A stretch of DNA of 64,000 nucleotides, from positions 55,419,566-55,483,565 of the forward strand of contig OX411547.1 in NCBI GenBank assembly GCA_948146395.1. Direction: 5' to 3'. This document shows positions 23,084-34,486 of the stretch, in pieces. Positions within the stretch are counted from its first letter, which is position 1. Each line of letters begins with the position of its first letter. Both the position numbers and the translations under genes were made by a program. The notes beneath the pieces were generated by a model. The model had not been told where the DNA came from and made no database searches. It saw only the letters and a list, made by a program, of their open reading frames with translations. This DNA comes from Fragum whitleyi. Its lineage: Eukaryota; Mollusca; Bivalvia; Cardiida; Cardiidae.

Positions 23084-23250
23084 CCATGTGATGACGGTGG
23101 TCTAAAGGTAGAGTGTTGGGTCTCTTGACCCAAAGGTTCTCTTAGCGTGATTCCCGAGAGCGGCTATTGATCTTGATTCTTTCATTGGCCAACACATTTG
23201 GTGTGAGTACTGGTAAATTTTCCAGGAAGCAGAATTGATAGGGATTTATC
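23084..23250 (+). repeat. SINE-like sequence with tRNA-like head
   Basis: GTGGTCTAAAGGTAGAGTG resembles a tRNA D-arm/A-box, TTGGGT...ACCCAA an anticodon stem, and GTGATTCCC a weak B-box. Downstream is a non-tRNA tail. I treat it as a tRNA-derived SINE, not a functional tRNA. Confidence 0.5.
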
Positions 23251-23513
23251 TAAGTTGTAAGAATTTATTTCCTTATCAATGTAAAAATAAATAGGTCTAA
23301 ACCAAAGTAATGTTATTACAAGGCAGTTACCTAGCTCTTAGGAATGTGAAAACAGTATTGAAGGATTGAGAAAAATTCTAAAACATTGAAGCTTTTGCTG
23401 CAATTAAAATAAAATTAATGGCTATTAATGATTTATATTGCAGAAATTTTTAGAGCCAACTTGCTGTGAGCAAGATATAGATGTCACTATGTCAGTGTAA
23501 ATGTGTTTGTGCC

Positions 23514-24475
23514 TTTTTGGCTCACCTGAGCACGAAGTGCTCAAGGTGAGCTTTTGTGGTCGAGTGATGTCCGTCGTCTGTCGTGCATCGTGTGTCGTCA
23601 GCATTTTCCTTGTAGACACTCTAGAGGCCATATTATTTGCCCGATCAACCTAAAATTTGGGCAGAGTGATTGTCTTGATGAAATCTCGGACAAGTTAAAA
23701 TTGGGTCAAGTGGGGTCAAAAATGAGGTCACAGGGTCAAATATTAGAAAAACCTTGTAGACACTCTAGAAGCCATATTTTTTGCCCGATCAACCTGAAAA
23801 TTGGTCAGATTGATTGTCTTGATAAAATCTGGGAAGAGGTCGAAATTGGGTCAAGTAGAGTCAAAAATAAGGTCATGGGGTCAAATCTTAGAAAAACCTT
23901 GTAGACACTCTAGAGGCCACATTTTTGGCTCGATCAACCTGAAATTTGGTCAGAATAATTTTCTTGATAAAATCTCAGACAATTTCAAAATTGGGTCAAG
24001 TGGGGTCAAAAAAGAGGTCACGGGGTCAAATCTTAGAAAAGCCTTATAGACACTCTGGAAGCCATATTTTTTGTTCGATCAATCTGAAATTTTGTCAGAC
24101 TGATATTCTTACTGAAATCTAGGTCGAGTTTGAAATTTGGTCCAGTGGGGTCAAAAACGAGGTCACTAGGTCAAATCATAGAAAAACCTTGTACACACTC
24201 TGGAAGCCATATTTTTTGCTCATTTAATCTGAAAATTGTTCAGAATGGTCATCTTGATGAAATCTAGGTCAAGTTTGAAATATGGTCAAGTGGGGTCAAA
24301 AACTAGGTCATTGGATCAAATCTTAGAAAAACCTTGTCAGCAGTGTATAGGCATCATTTTTTGCCCAATTAACCTGAAATTTGGTTAGAATTCCTCATCC
24401 TTTCTAAGTCTACTTTAAACAATTTATGACGGTTCACTCAGGTGAGCGATTTAGGGCCACTATGGCCCTCTTATT
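23514..24475 (-). mobile_element. Family B hairpin-ended element, complete, reversed
   Basis: About 962 bp. The minus strand starts AATAAGAGGGCCATAGTGG (hairpin GGGCCA/TGGCCC, 24452-24475), runs through about six 145-bp units (each with GGTTTTTCTAAGATTTGACC and TTGACCCAATTT-like words), a CGAC-rich stretch, and ends with the GAGCAC/GTGCTC hairpin nested in AGCTCACC/GGTGAGC (23521-23553). No coding capacity; the 82- and 116-codon frames cross unit boundaries. Confidence 0.8.
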
Positions 24476-24562
24476 AATCTCAAATTGCTTAGGGCCACTG
24501 GGGTTACTGTCAAGGTTCTCTGCCTGTTGTCCAACCATTTGTGTGACTTTGCGTAAACTTCT

Positions 24563-24930
24563 TATGCCCCCGTACCCAAAGATCAGGGGCATATTGTTTT
24601 ACCGTTGTCCATCTGTCTATTCATCCGGCTGTTGGTCTGTCTGTCTGTCTGTTTGCCAAACCTAACCAAAACACTTGCCATTGTCAATATTTTCAAGGCT
24701 ATTCAAGATAGAAGCCTCATATTTGGCATGATGATAGATCTCAACGATATGCATCTGCTGATTCCAAAGTCAAGGTCATGTGACAAGGTCAAGGTCATTC
24801 GTCAAGGTAAAATAATTTGAAAACTTAACATTGCTAATATTTTCAAGTCTATTCAAGATAGAAGCCTCATATTTGGCAGGGTGATACCAAAGTCAGAGCC
24901 ATGTGACAAGGTCAAGGTCATCTGTCAAAC
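24563..24930 (+). repeat. Family A repeat
   Basis: TATGCCCCCGTACCC...GGGGCATATTGTTTTACCG, a short GTCT run, CTAACC, two GATAGAAGCCTCATATTTGGCA units and GTGACAAGGTCAAGGTCAT motifs. The 3' end is not clear. Confidence 0.7.
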
Positions 24931-25069
24931 AGCAAACATAGCTAGCAGATATTGAGCTATTTTAGGGTATGCAAGTCCACATTGATGAGTTACAGAACAA
25001 GTCTGAATTTGGTTCTAGTCCATTGTGTGAACAACAAAAGCTATATTTCAAAATTCTTAATTGATTAAA

Positions 25070-25265
25070 ATTCTTAGAAGGAATCTGATAGAGGGTCATC
25101 CAACAAACATTCCTGTGTAATTTGATTGAAATCCATCCAGTACTCTATGAGAAGAATATTTTTAAAGTAAAAGTTTACTGACGGACGGACGCACACACAC
25201 ATGCACGGACAAAGGACACCACGCCCTGACAATAGCCCGCTGGCCTTTTGGCCAGTGGAGCAAAA
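25070..25265 (+). repeat. Family D 3' end
   Basis: GGGTCATCCAACAAACATTCC and AATTTGATTGAAATCCATCCAGTA lead into a GACGGACGGACGCACACAC tract, then ACAATAGCCCGCTGGCC-TTTT-GGCCAGTGGAGC, a terminal hairpin. The complete relative is at 34487-35340. Confidence 0.65.
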
Positions 25266-25267
25266 AA

Positions 25268-25610
25268 AACTTAACATTGCCAATATCTTCCAGCCTATAC
25301 AAGATACAAGGCTAATATTTTGCATGGTGATAAATCTCAAAGATATGCATCTTCTGGTTCCAAAATCAAGGTCATGTGACAAGGTTAAGGTCATCTGTCA
25401 AGGCCAAACTTTTTGAAAATATTAAAAAAACTTTCCATTTTCAGATTATTAAAGCATATTATAGATACCCTGTCTCATAATTGGCATGATGAAAGATCTC
25501 AGTGAGGTACATCTGTAGGTATCAAGGTCGAGGTCATGTTAAAAGGTCAAGTTCATCTTTCAAGGTCAACATTTTGAAAAAAAAAATGCTGTTACGGGGG
25601 CTTTTGTGTT
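25268..25610 (+). repeat. Family A repeat, 5'-truncated
   Basis: Two units of AACTTAACATTGCCAATATC...GTCATGTGACAAGG...GTCAAGG, ending ATGCTGTTACGGGGGCTTTTGTG followed by TTTC as at 14661-14690. Confidence 0.65.
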
Positions 25611-25639
25611 TCACAAATACATCTTGTTCAAGATCAGTT

Positions 25640-26000
25640 TTTTTGGAAATAATTAAACTTACATTGACCATAACTATTGAATGGTAAGTGATTTGGCCTT
25701 CATATTTCACATGATGATTACTTGGAACAAGGCCCTTGTTGGTTCCACTTTCAAGGTCATCAGTCCAGTTCATTATTCAAGGTAAGATTTTTGTATTTAA
25801 AACTAATATTAGCATTAACTTCGGTTGGGTAAGTTAAAGAGCCTTGAAATTTTACATGTGCATTGCTTGTGACAAGACTGTTATCAACCATAACAATGTC
25901 AAGGTCATTGGTAAAGGTCACTTGGTGAAAGTCACTTATTTATGACATAAAAACTTTCGGTTTTGCCATAGCTTTTGCTTATCACTCAATGAAAGATTGA
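25640..26000 (-). repeat. Family C core, degraded
   Basis: GACCATAACTATTGAATGGTAAGTG, CTTCATATTTCACATGATGATT and CAAGGTCATCAGTC match the reverse complement of the family C element at 30667-31062. No ends recognised. Confidence 0.55.
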
Positions 26001-26253
26001 TGGCGCTACACTGAATTAATTATTCTCTGTATGTTTTATACCAGTACTTTTGTGCTTGTATTGTAAACCATTAGATGCAAAGTGAATTTACTTTTCATAA
26101 TGATTTTTATCTAGTATATATTTTTATTTACCAATTTTACGTTTTTGCTTCAATAAAAGTGCTTTATACTCATGTATTCTATTATTTGTTGAAATTCTTA
26201 CATTGACTGACCAAATGATATTTTTGAGATTATTCTTGAAGTTGCAATAGGCT

Positions 26254-26495
26254 CTGTCATAGTGCAGTTGGCAGGGCGTCGGACTGTCAATAAGTATTTG
26301 TCACTCACCAATCGTTGGATAATCATAGACCTTTGTGAGATAGCAGCTGGAGGCTAGAAAAGAGTGTGATGGTAGTTCTGGTGTGAGAACTACCAGGAAT
26401 CAATTGTTAGGTGCTTCCGTTGCCGCTATATAACTGAAAGATTGTTGAAAGCAGTGTAGGACAATCAAATGGGCTGCCACTACACTATCCATTAG
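26254..26495 (+). repeat. tRNA-derived SINE
   Basis: TAGTGCAGTTGGCAGGGCG then TCGGACTGTCAAT is a tRNA-like A-box head. The body has GTTGGATAATCATAGACC, GAGATAGCAGCTGGAGGC and CCGCTATATAACTGAAAG, and the tail is GAAAGCAGTGTAGG. This is the longest of the window's copies of this SINE. Confidence 0.75.
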
Positions 26496-26689
26496 CCTGT
26501 TACTTCACTATCCTGCCACAGTTGGACTGTCAATCTTTTGAACCTGGTTTTGATCCCTAATGACACTGCTTATCCTTTCTTACCATTTGCCTTCCACTTA
26601 TAGTAGACAAATGTGAGATTCAGTTAAAAACATTGTTAAATTGACATTTATCTAAATCAAAAACCATTCTAAATGGCTCACTCAGCACT

Positions 26690-27034
26690 CCATATTTTAT
26701 AAGCAAGGCTGTTTTCAGAGAAAACCCGAGGTATTGTTTTAGCATTGGTGTCATTGTCATTGTGCTAAATCTTTACATTTTGTGATAACTTTTGAATGGT
26801 AAGTGAAAGGGCCTTCATATTTCACATGATGATTGCCCTGGACTAGGCCTTTCTGTTGGTACTAAATTCAAGGTCATCAGTCAAGGTTATTTTTCAAGGT
26901 CAAATTTGAGGAAAAAAAAACATTGGCCATAACTTTTGAATGGTAAGTGAAAGGGCCTTCATATTTCACTTGATGATTGCCTAGGACAAGGCCTTTCTCT
27001 AAGTACAAATATCAAGTTCATCGGTCAAGGTCAT
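26690..27034 (-). repeat. Family C element, reversed, head replaced by family A
   Basis: GCAAGGCTGTTTTCAGAGAAAACCCGAGG is the reversed C 3' end. Two core units (TTTTGAATGGTAAGTGAAAGGG...CATGATGATTGCC) follow, then family A begins at about 27037 where the C head should be. Confidence 0.6.
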
Positions 27035-27935
27035 TTTTATGCCCCCGCATCAAAAGATTGGAGGCATATTGTTTTACCGTTGTCTGTCTATCTGTCAGTC
27101 TGTCTGTCTGTCTGCAAAGTTAACCAAAAAACTTAACATTACCAATATCTTCCAGCCTATACGAGATACAAGGCTAATATTTGGCATGATGATAGATCTC
27201 AAAGATAAGCATCTGCTGGTTCCAAAGTCAAGGTCATAGGACAAGGTCAGGGTCATCTGTCAGGGTCAAATAACTAAAAAAAAACTTAACCAAAAAATTT
27301 GACATTGCCAAAATTTCAAGCCTATTCAAGATACAAGGCTAACATTTGGCATGATGATAGATCTCTATGATGCACATCTGCTGATATCAAAGTCAGGGTC
27401 ATGTGACAAGGTCAATGTCATCTTTCAAGCTCAAATAACTCAAAAACTTAACCAAAAAAACTTAACATTGCCAATATCTTCAAGCCTAGTTACGATACAA
27501 GGCTCATATTTGGCATGATGGTAGATTTCAATGATCTGGACCTTCTGGTACCAAAGACAAGGTCATGTGACAAGGTCAAGGTCATTTGTCAAGGTCAAAA
27601 CACTCAAAATACCTATCCAAAATAAAACATTGATAATATCTTCAAGCCTATTCAAGATAGAAAGCTCATATTTGGCATGATGATAGATCTCAATAATCTG
27701 CATCCGCTTTTACCAAAGCCAAGGTCATGTGACAGGTCAAGGTCATCTGCTAAGGTCAAACTTTGAAAAAGCTTAACCCGAAAACTTAACCTTGCCAATA
27801 TCTTCAAGCCTATTCAAGATACAAAGCTAATATTTGGCATGATGATAGATCTTAATGATCCGCATCCGCTGGTACCAAAGTCAAGGTCATGTGACAAGGT
27901 CAAGGTCATCTGTCAAGGTCAAACTTTGAAAAAAA
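27035..27935 (+). repeat. Family A repeat, multi-unit
   Basis: TATGCCCCCGCATCAAAAG...GGAGGCATATTG at the start, then about five units of roughly 150-160 bp. Each unit has AACTTAACATTGCCAATATC, TTCAAGATACAAGGCT, ATTTGGCATGATGATAGATC and CAAGGTCATGTGACAAGG. The richest cluster of TCAAGGTCA words in the window. Confidence 0.75.
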
Positions 27936-27939
27936 ACTC

Positions 27940-28354
27940 AAGGTCAATGATTAAGGTCACTTGTTGAAAGTCACTCATTTATGACCTAAAAATTTTGCAA
28001 TTTGCCTCAACTTTTGATTGGTGAAGACACTAACTGTTGAAAAGTGGTAATAAGCAGCATTTATAGCACGGCTGTTTTAGTGGACTATAGGAGGCCTTGC
28101 CATAGTTTTGATGTTGTTGTCAACATCATGGTTGTTGTTGTCGTCATGTGAAAACTTTGACATTTTGTGATATCTCTGATTCTACTGAAGGCATTCACTG
28201 GAAACTTGGCAGACATGGTCACCATCAAAAGACCAACCTTTACCGACAAGGGGGTAAACTCCAGAAGCATTTTGTGCAAATTATGCCACTTTTGGACTTT
28301 TTCAACATCCAGCTTTACAGCCGAACGTAGGCACCCATAGGTGGTGCTCTTGTT
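27940..28354 (-). repeat. Hairpin-headed element, family C-like
   Basis: The minus strand starts AACAAGAG (28354-28347), then GCACC...GGTGC around ACCTATG. The body has a GTTGTTGTC-rich tract, and the far end reads GGCTGTTTTAGTGGACTATAGG, like the C 3' end. Confidence 0.6.
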
Positions 28355-28504
28355 AAAGGAAAGTATTACATATTCATTTTGTTCATTCTGAAAAATATAG
28401 CTATATTGGCTAACTTCACTTCAATTTTCTAAAACTATTCCGCACTCAATTTCATTCCAAAATCATACCATAATCATACACCATGTCAATTTCACAATGT
28501 TATT

Positions 28505-28600
28505 AACTGTAGTGGCTGGAGGCTAGGAAAGGATGTAATGGTAGTACTGGTGTGAGAAATTAGCTGAAAGATTGTTAAAGTGGTTTAAAATCCCAATTAA
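28505..28600 (+). repeat. SINE body fragment
   Basis: GTGGCTGGAGGCTAGGAAAGG...GTACTGGTGTGAG...GCTGAAAGATTGTTAAAG, as in the copies at 19060 and 26340. Confidence 0.55.
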
Positions 28601-28619
28601 ACAAAGCAAACAATCTTCT

Positions 28620-28870
28620 CTTTCCTTGGACGCACTGCGTTTTGACTCGTAACCTGGAGGTTGCGGGTTGGAGCCCCACCGGAGGCGAGTAGTGTATTTG
28701 GGCAGGACACTTTACAGACAGGGCCCCAGTCCACCCAGCTGTAAAAATGGGTGGCAGTGGTTAGAAACCATTGCCTCTCTCTCTATTTGTAGGATAATAA
28801 CTGGAATGAGTTAGGACCACGATGGAAAAAAGAGTCATTAGACCCTTTATCGTGTTATCCTCGAGTTAAA
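28620..28870 (+). repeat. Second tRNA-derived SINE family
   Basis: GGAGGTTGCGGGTTGGAGCC is a B-box-like segment. It is followed by GGGCAGGACACTTTACAGAC and CCAGTCCACCCAGCTGTAAA, words I know from widespread invertebrate SINEs. Ends in an A-rich tail near 28868-28880. Confidence 0.6.
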
Positions 28871-28914
28871 AAAAACAACATTATAATAATGTACAGTGTT
28901 TTCTACCCTACATT

Positions 28915-29145
28915 TTTTGTGGCCCCGCATTTTGGTGTCTGTCTTTCTGCAAAATAACTTATCTTGCGAACTTAACATTTTCATCTTTTTCATCTTACTT
29001 CAACTCTACTCTAGTTAAAATTCTCATGTTTTGCATTAAAGTTTCTCTTATCAATACACTTCATCTACTGTCAAGGTCATCAGATAATGTTAAGGTCAAT
29101 AATCAAGATCAAACATCAACCTTCTGGGGCATTATTGTTTCCTGA
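28915..29145 (+). repeat. Family A repeat, diverged
   Basis: GGCCCCGCATTTTGG...GTCTGTCTTTCTGC at the start, AACTTAACATTTTC, GTCAAGGTCATCAG in the body, CTTCTGGGGCATTATTG followed by TTTC at the end. Confidence 0.55.
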
Positions 29146-29622
29146 ACACACCTTGTTTTCATGTTAATTCAAATTGCAAAGTGCTCATGTGAGCTATTGT
29201 CATCACTTTCTGTCCAGCACCTATCTGAGGTCCATCAATAATTTTCCAGGAACATCTCCTAAACTACTGGGCGGATATACACCAAATTTTACTGGAATGT
29301 TCCATCAGTGGCCCTTTTCGAAAATGGCTGAAAGAATTGAAATTCGTTGAAAACTGGTTTACATGGCAACATAGGTGATTATTTAAAGAAAATCTTTGAA
29401 ATTCTTCTTCTGATGAACCAGAAGCCACATAGCCGCCAAATTAGGCATGGATCATCAGCTCATAGGTCCTTATTAAAATAGCTAAAATCATGACTGTTGG
29501 GCTACCAGGGGAAGGGGGTAGGGCTTGGATCTAATTAGCTCATTTAAATGTTCTTCTTCTGAACCAGAAGCCACACTGCAGTCAAATTCAGCATTGGTCA
29601 TAAGCTCATATCCCTTTATTAA

Positions 29623-29841
29623 CCCTTTCCTGTTTTACAAAATTTTGGACCTGTCCAAACTCAAAGGTTTTGCAGACGAAAATTTAAAGTGGATTTAATT
29701 TGAAAAATAACCATTCAGTAGGATAGAAAATAGTGTGGAATAAGAAGAAATTGCTAGTCAGAAGCAATTTCTTCTTTTTTCACAGTTTTCTCAATCATAA
29801 TATCACAGGCACGTAAAAATCAGGGATTAAACAGCAAAGGG
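29623..29841. mobile_element. TTAA-flanked MITE, CCCTTTCCTG family
   Basis: 219 bp between TTAA copies at 29619-29622 and 29842-29845. Ends CCCTTTCC and AAAGGG. A central hairpin is formed by GAAGAAATTGCT and AGCAATTTCTTC. About 90% similar by eye to 41127-41346. CCCTTT ends plus TTAA suggest piggyBac-like origin. Confidence 0.8.
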
Positions 29842-29876
29842 TTAAAATAGCTAAAATCAAGAGTGTTCGGCCACCA

Positions 29877-29898
29877 GGGGGGGGGGGGGGGGGGGGGG
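29877..29898 (+). repeat. Homopolymer run of 22 G
   Basis: Uninterrupted G run expanded from the CCAGGGG segment of the array unit. It could form a G-quadruplex and is prone to length error in sequencing. Confidence 0.85.
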
Positions 29899-30666
29899 TA
29901 GGACTTGAATCAAATTAGACATCTTTAAAATCTCTTCTTCTGAACCAGGAGCCCTGCAGCCTTCAAATTTGCATGGGTCATGAGCTCATAGACCATTATT
30001 CAAATAGACAAAATCATGAGTGTTGGACTAGCAAGGGCAGAACACATTGGGGGGAGGGGTTGAGGTCTCGGGTCAATTTAAAAAAAAATAAATAAAATAT
30101 CTTCTTCTTCCGAACCAGAAGCCTTACATGCTTGAAATTAGGCATTGATCATCAGTACATAGACCTCTTTAAATAAATTCTAGATAGCTTCACTCACGCA
30201 GTACCAACAAAGAAAGATCAAGGTGACAGACATATAGGTCCATGGGGCCGGGTGTTTCGTATAATAAGTTTATAATTAAAAATATGTATCTATTTATTAT
30301 AAACATAACTTTGTCATAACACATGTCACTATAATAATAAAATTTACTTACTTATAGCTAAAATCATGACCAGGGCAAGAGAACCGGAAGGGGGGGGGGG
30401 CCTTTTAAGAGTCTGTCAAAACATCCTTAAAATTCCTTCTAATCCAGGTCCCCAACAGCATGTATATTTGGCATGAATCATCAGTTCATAGGCTTTTATG
30501 TAAATAGCTAAAATCATGACTCTTGGGTCGTCAGATGCAGGGCAACAGATGGAGGGGGTAGTACTTTGGTGTCAATTTTGAAATTTTCAAACTTTCCTCT
30601 TTGTCTTAATTAGATTTCCAGCAGCCTTTATATTTAGTGTAGATTATAAGCTGATAGATCGTTAAG

Positions 30667-31062
30667 AACAAGAGCACCGCATGCCGGTGCCAACGCTTGG
30701 CTTTTTAATATTTCTTAGGCAAATGCAAACATATGAACTTGGTACCTACAGAAGGTCTTGTACCAAGTAATGATCATATGAAATATGAAGGCTCTTTGAC
30801 TTACCATTCAAAAGTTATGACCAAGGTTAATTTTTTTCAAATGTATTTGACCTTGAAAAATGACCTTGAGTGATGACCTTGAACTTGGTACCTACAGAAA
30901 GGTCTTGTCCCAAGCAATGATCATGTGAAATATGAAGGCTCTATGACATACTTTTCAAAAGTTATGATAAAGGTTAAAGTTTGTCACGCCAACAACAACA
31001 ACAACAACAACGCCAAGGTGATCATAGTACCTCGGGTTTCCTTCGAAAACAGCCAAGCTAAA
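30667..31062 (+). mobile_element. Family C hairpin-ended element, complete
   Basis: AACAAGAG followed by GCACCG-CATGC-CGGTGC, two core units (ACTTGGTACCTACAGAAGG, CAAGTAATGATCATATGAAA, AAGTTATGACCAAGGTTAA), an AAC microsatellite, and an end reading AACAGCCAAGCTAAAAATG. About 396 bp, inserted in the tandem array. Confidence 0.75.
30988..31013 (+). repeat. AAC microsatellite
   Basis: About seven AAC units inside the family C element. The reversed relative near 28125 has GTTGTTGTC at the equivalent place. Confidence 0.8.
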
Positions 31063-31705
31063 AATGATAAAATAATGTTAAGAAACCAGGGGCAGAGCAT
31101 TGGGGAAGGGGATAGGACCAAGTGGCTATAAACTTTAAAATTCTTCTTTTGAACCAGGTGGCTAACAGCCTTTATATTTGGTTAAATCATCAGTTCATAT
31201 TTCTTTTTGAAAATATATAAAATCATGGCTTTTGGGCTACCAGGGGCAGAGCACAAAGGGGAGGGTGAAGGTCTCGGGGACTATGTAAGTCTTATTTTTC
31301 TGTCCAAACCAGAAGGCTGACAGCCTTTTTTGATTGTCATGGATCATCCCTTCATATATGGTATACCTTTATGAAAATACATCAAGCAATTTATGTTGGT
31401 TTACCAGGGGTAGAGAACAGGGGTAGGGGTATATCTCAGATCAATGTAGATAAATCTCTAAGAGTTCGCAAATTAGTGAAACTATATTGCTTATTTCAAC
31501 TCCATTAGGTAGGGAAGTTTCAGTTAACAGAGCTGAAATGATTCAATATCTGAAATCTCTTTCTTTTTCTGGGGTTGCTTATACAGATCTTAAATTACTG
31601 GAGGTCGTGAAATTAAATTTGTATTTGTATATCTTTTTTATTATTTTTTTTCACAATTTTTTTTCTTTAGTGACCATTTAATACACTGCTAACAAGATGT
31701 GTTCA

Positions 31706-32497
31706 TAAAAAAGAGGACCATGATGGTCCTGGATCTCTTGACCCCTGGGATGTCACATAGATAGGCAGATGTCATAAAGAACATGCAATATAACCAAGTT
31801 TCATGAAGTTTGGGCCAAAAAATGGCTTGCCTCTAGAGCGTAAACATTAGAATTATTATATAGATCCCTTTTCCGGTGATATGGCATGGATCCACCCCAT
31901 TTTCAATGGGGTTTATCCTTGTGACCTGGTCTTCATATTGACAAAGTTTCATGAAGATTGGACCATATTTGTGGCCTCTAGAGTGTAAACAAGAAAATTA
32001 TCATTAAAGCCCTTTTTCCTGCGATATGGTATGGATCCTTCCCATTTTCAATAGGGTTTCTCCTTGTGACATAACCAACCTCCTGACGAAGTTTCATGAA
32101 GATAAGGCCATATTTGAGGCCTCTAGAGCGTAAACAAGAAAATTATCATTAAGGCCCCTTTTCCCTTGATATGGCATGGATCTTTCCCATTTTCAATAGG
32201 CTTCATCCTTCTGACCAGGCCTACATTCTCACCAAGTTTCATGAAGACTGGGCCATATTTGTGGCATCTAGAGTATTAACAAGAAAATTGTCCTTTGCCC
32301 TTTTCCCTTGTTTTGTTATGGATCTTTCCCATTTTTCAAATAGGTACTTCCATGTGACCTGACGACCAAGTTTCATGAAGCTTGGATCATATTTGAGGCC
32401 TTTAGAGTGTAAAAACTTAAATTGTTTACGACAGACGGCAGACATTCAATGATTAACAAAGCTCACCTTCAGCACGATGTGCTCAGTCAAGCTTAAA
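31706..32497 (+). mobile_element. Family F hairpin-ended element
   Basis: Starts AAAGAGGACCATGATGGTCC (hairpin AGGACCA/TGGTCCT), then about four 145-150 bp units (GATATGGCATGGATC, CCCATTTTCAATAGG, AAGTTTCATGAAGATTGG, CTCTAGAGTGTAAACAAG), a GACAGACGGCAGACATTC stretch, and a 3' hairpin with AGCAC/GTGCT just before GCTTAAAAC. Confidence 0.75.
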
Positions 32498-32690
32498 ACT
32501 AATATTTCCCCCCCTTGGCATTCTAAGAACCTTTGATCTTTTTAGAGACAATTTTTATGTGTCTTACACACTAGAAATCGGAATACCTTTTCCTGCATCT
32601 GAATACACAAAACTGTCTAAGAATCTCAATGATTGGTAGAAAAATTTCTGTAACTTTAAGCCATATATATTAAATTTGCCATTTAGGCCC
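32498..32690 (+). repeat. Segment duplicated at 33884
   Basis: TTGGCATTCTAAGAACCTTT, TTTTTATGTGTCTTA and TGAATACACAAAACTGTCTA recur at 33884-34005. Together with the preceding element end, about 32378-32640 is a direct duplicate of about 33742-34003. Confidence 0.75.
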
Positions 32691-32865
32691 CTTTTCCAGT
32701 GACATGACATGAATCCCTCCCATTTTCAAAAGGGTTCATCCTTGTAACTTGGACAACATTCTGGCCAAGTTTCATGAAGATCGGGCTTTATTTGTGGCTT
32801 CTAGAGTGTAAACAAGATAATTGTCATTATGGCCCCTTTTCCTGTGATATGGCAAAGATGGCCAA
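32691..32865 (+). repeat. Family F core units
   Basis: CCCCTTTTCCAGTGACATG, CCAAGTTTCATGAAGATCGG and TCTAGAGTGTAAACAAG match the F element. No ends seen. Confidence 0.65.
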
Positions 32866-32879
32866 CTGATGATTCCATA

Positions 32880-33725
32880 CTATATCCCATCCTTCAACAG
32901 CATATGAAAGTGTTAGTATTCTATCAAATTTAGAATTTGCTTCCTGCACAATCCTTGGGTTATTGAAAAATGTAATTGTAAGTAGCTGTACTTTTCTTAA
33001 GTAATTGTATGTAATTAGTAATTGACTCTTCTCAATTACAAGAAATTATATTTGTAATTAATTACAATCACCATGTAATAAACAGTTTAAATTACATTCC
33101 AAATCCTGCACATCAAAATTTTTCCACCAATTTTTATGTGCCAGTGTTAAAAACCCCAGTGCCATAATCAAATTAGGAACTTGTTATGATTTATAAGATC
33201 ACTTTTTCTTTAATGTTTTTGTGTATTTTTTTTCTGTGATTTATTTATGAATAATAGATTGTCAGTTCGATAAACTCACTGCCTTACCATTGAAATTGTC
33301 AAAACATTATACCCAGCTTAAGTTCATTTCACCCTGTCTGACATTATCTAATTGGCGCCCCAAAAATTACAAAATCAGATGTAAAATGACGCGCTTTCAG
33401 AAAATTTGTTCTTAAATGTTAACATTTTGTCTCCTTAAATGCATTATAGAAATAGAATATCTGTTAACTTTTCATGTACGATCAATAAATAATTCATTTC
33501 ATGAACAACAAAAGCCATATTTTCACTTGTGACTCAAGAAAATATTCCTTTTGTTTTTCATTCAGTTGAATACAAATCGATCTTACACTGAAACAAACGA
33601 TTATCCTTTATATACTCATCTCTAAATCTTTTTCAATTCATATCAGCCTAAAATTTTATCCAACAGGGTTTACATAGTCCTATTTTTTTTAAGTTCAGCA
33701 AGAAAAGCTTTAAAAAAAATGAATG
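32880..33725 (+). repeat. Unclassified interspersed repeat, copy 1
   Basis: Matches 38690-39535 over about 840 bp. Shared words include GTATTCTATCAAATTT, CTGCACAATCCTTGGGT, GTAATTGACTCTTCTC, TTTGTAATTAATTACAA, CACCCTGTCTGACATTATC and TACAAATCGATCTTACACTG. Small indels throughout. No reading frame is conserved between the copies, so it looks non-coding. Confidence 0.75.
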
Positions 33726-33734
33726 CAGTTAATG

Positions 33735-34371
33735 AAGAAACAAGTTTCATGAAGCTTGGATCATATTTGTGGCCTTAAGAGTGTAAAAACTTACATTGTT
33801 TACGACGCACGATAGACGGCAGACATTCAATGATTACCAAAGCTCACCTTGAGCACGATGTGCTCAGTTGAGCTAAAAACTAATACTTCCCCCCCTTGGC
33901 ATTCTAAGAACCTTTGATCTTTTAAAAGACAATTTTTATGTGTCTTATACACTAGAAATCTGAATACCTTTTCCTGCATCTGAATACACAAAACTGTCTA
34001 AGCTACTAGTATACTAGTGGTAAAGATCCTTCCCATTTTCAAAAGGGTTTATCCTTGTGACCTGACAAACATTCTGACCAAGTTTAATGAAGCTTGGCCC
34101 ATATTTGTGGCCTCTAGAGTGTAAACAAGAAAATTGTCTTTTAGGCCCCTTTTCCCGTGTTATACCACGGATCCTTCCCATTTTCAATAGGTTTCATCCT
34201 TGTGACCTCGCAAACATTCTGACTAAGTTTCATGAAGATTGGGCCTTATTTGTGGCCTCTAGAGTGTAAACACTAAGATTGTTGACAGACAACACACGAC
34301 ATTGGAAGACGGACATTCAATGATCACAAAAGCTCAACTTGAGCAAGATGTGCTCAGGTGAGCTAAAGATA
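33735..34371 (+). repeat. Family F copies, two 3' ends
   Basis: 33735-33884 is a truncated F end with the GAGCAC/GTGCTC hairpin and GAGCTAAAA. 34015-34371 has two core units and a second such end (GAGCAAGATGTGCTCAGG then TGAGCTAAAG). The duplicated unique segment 33884-34005 lies between them. Confidence 0.7.
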
Positions 34372-34486
34372 TGACATGTTATTTTGAAATACATTTTACT
34401 ATGGGACCGCTGAACTATAGGAGTATTTTCAAAACTGAGCTCCGACGTAGGAGTCCATTACCATATGTATATCTGGTATATTGAAA

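Larger units (their letters stand above)
29210..31460 (+). repeat. Long tandem array, roughly 150-190 bp unit, with insertions
   Basis: Repeating words are CTTCTTCTGAACCAGAAGCC, GGCATGGATCATCAGCTCATAG, ATAGCTAAAATCATGA and CTACCAGGGG. Units start near 29400, 29553, 29932, 30100, 30432, 30590, 31140 and 31303. The array is broken by a TTAA MITE (29623-29841) and a family C element (30667-31062). It contains a 22-G run. No coding signal. Confidence 0.75.
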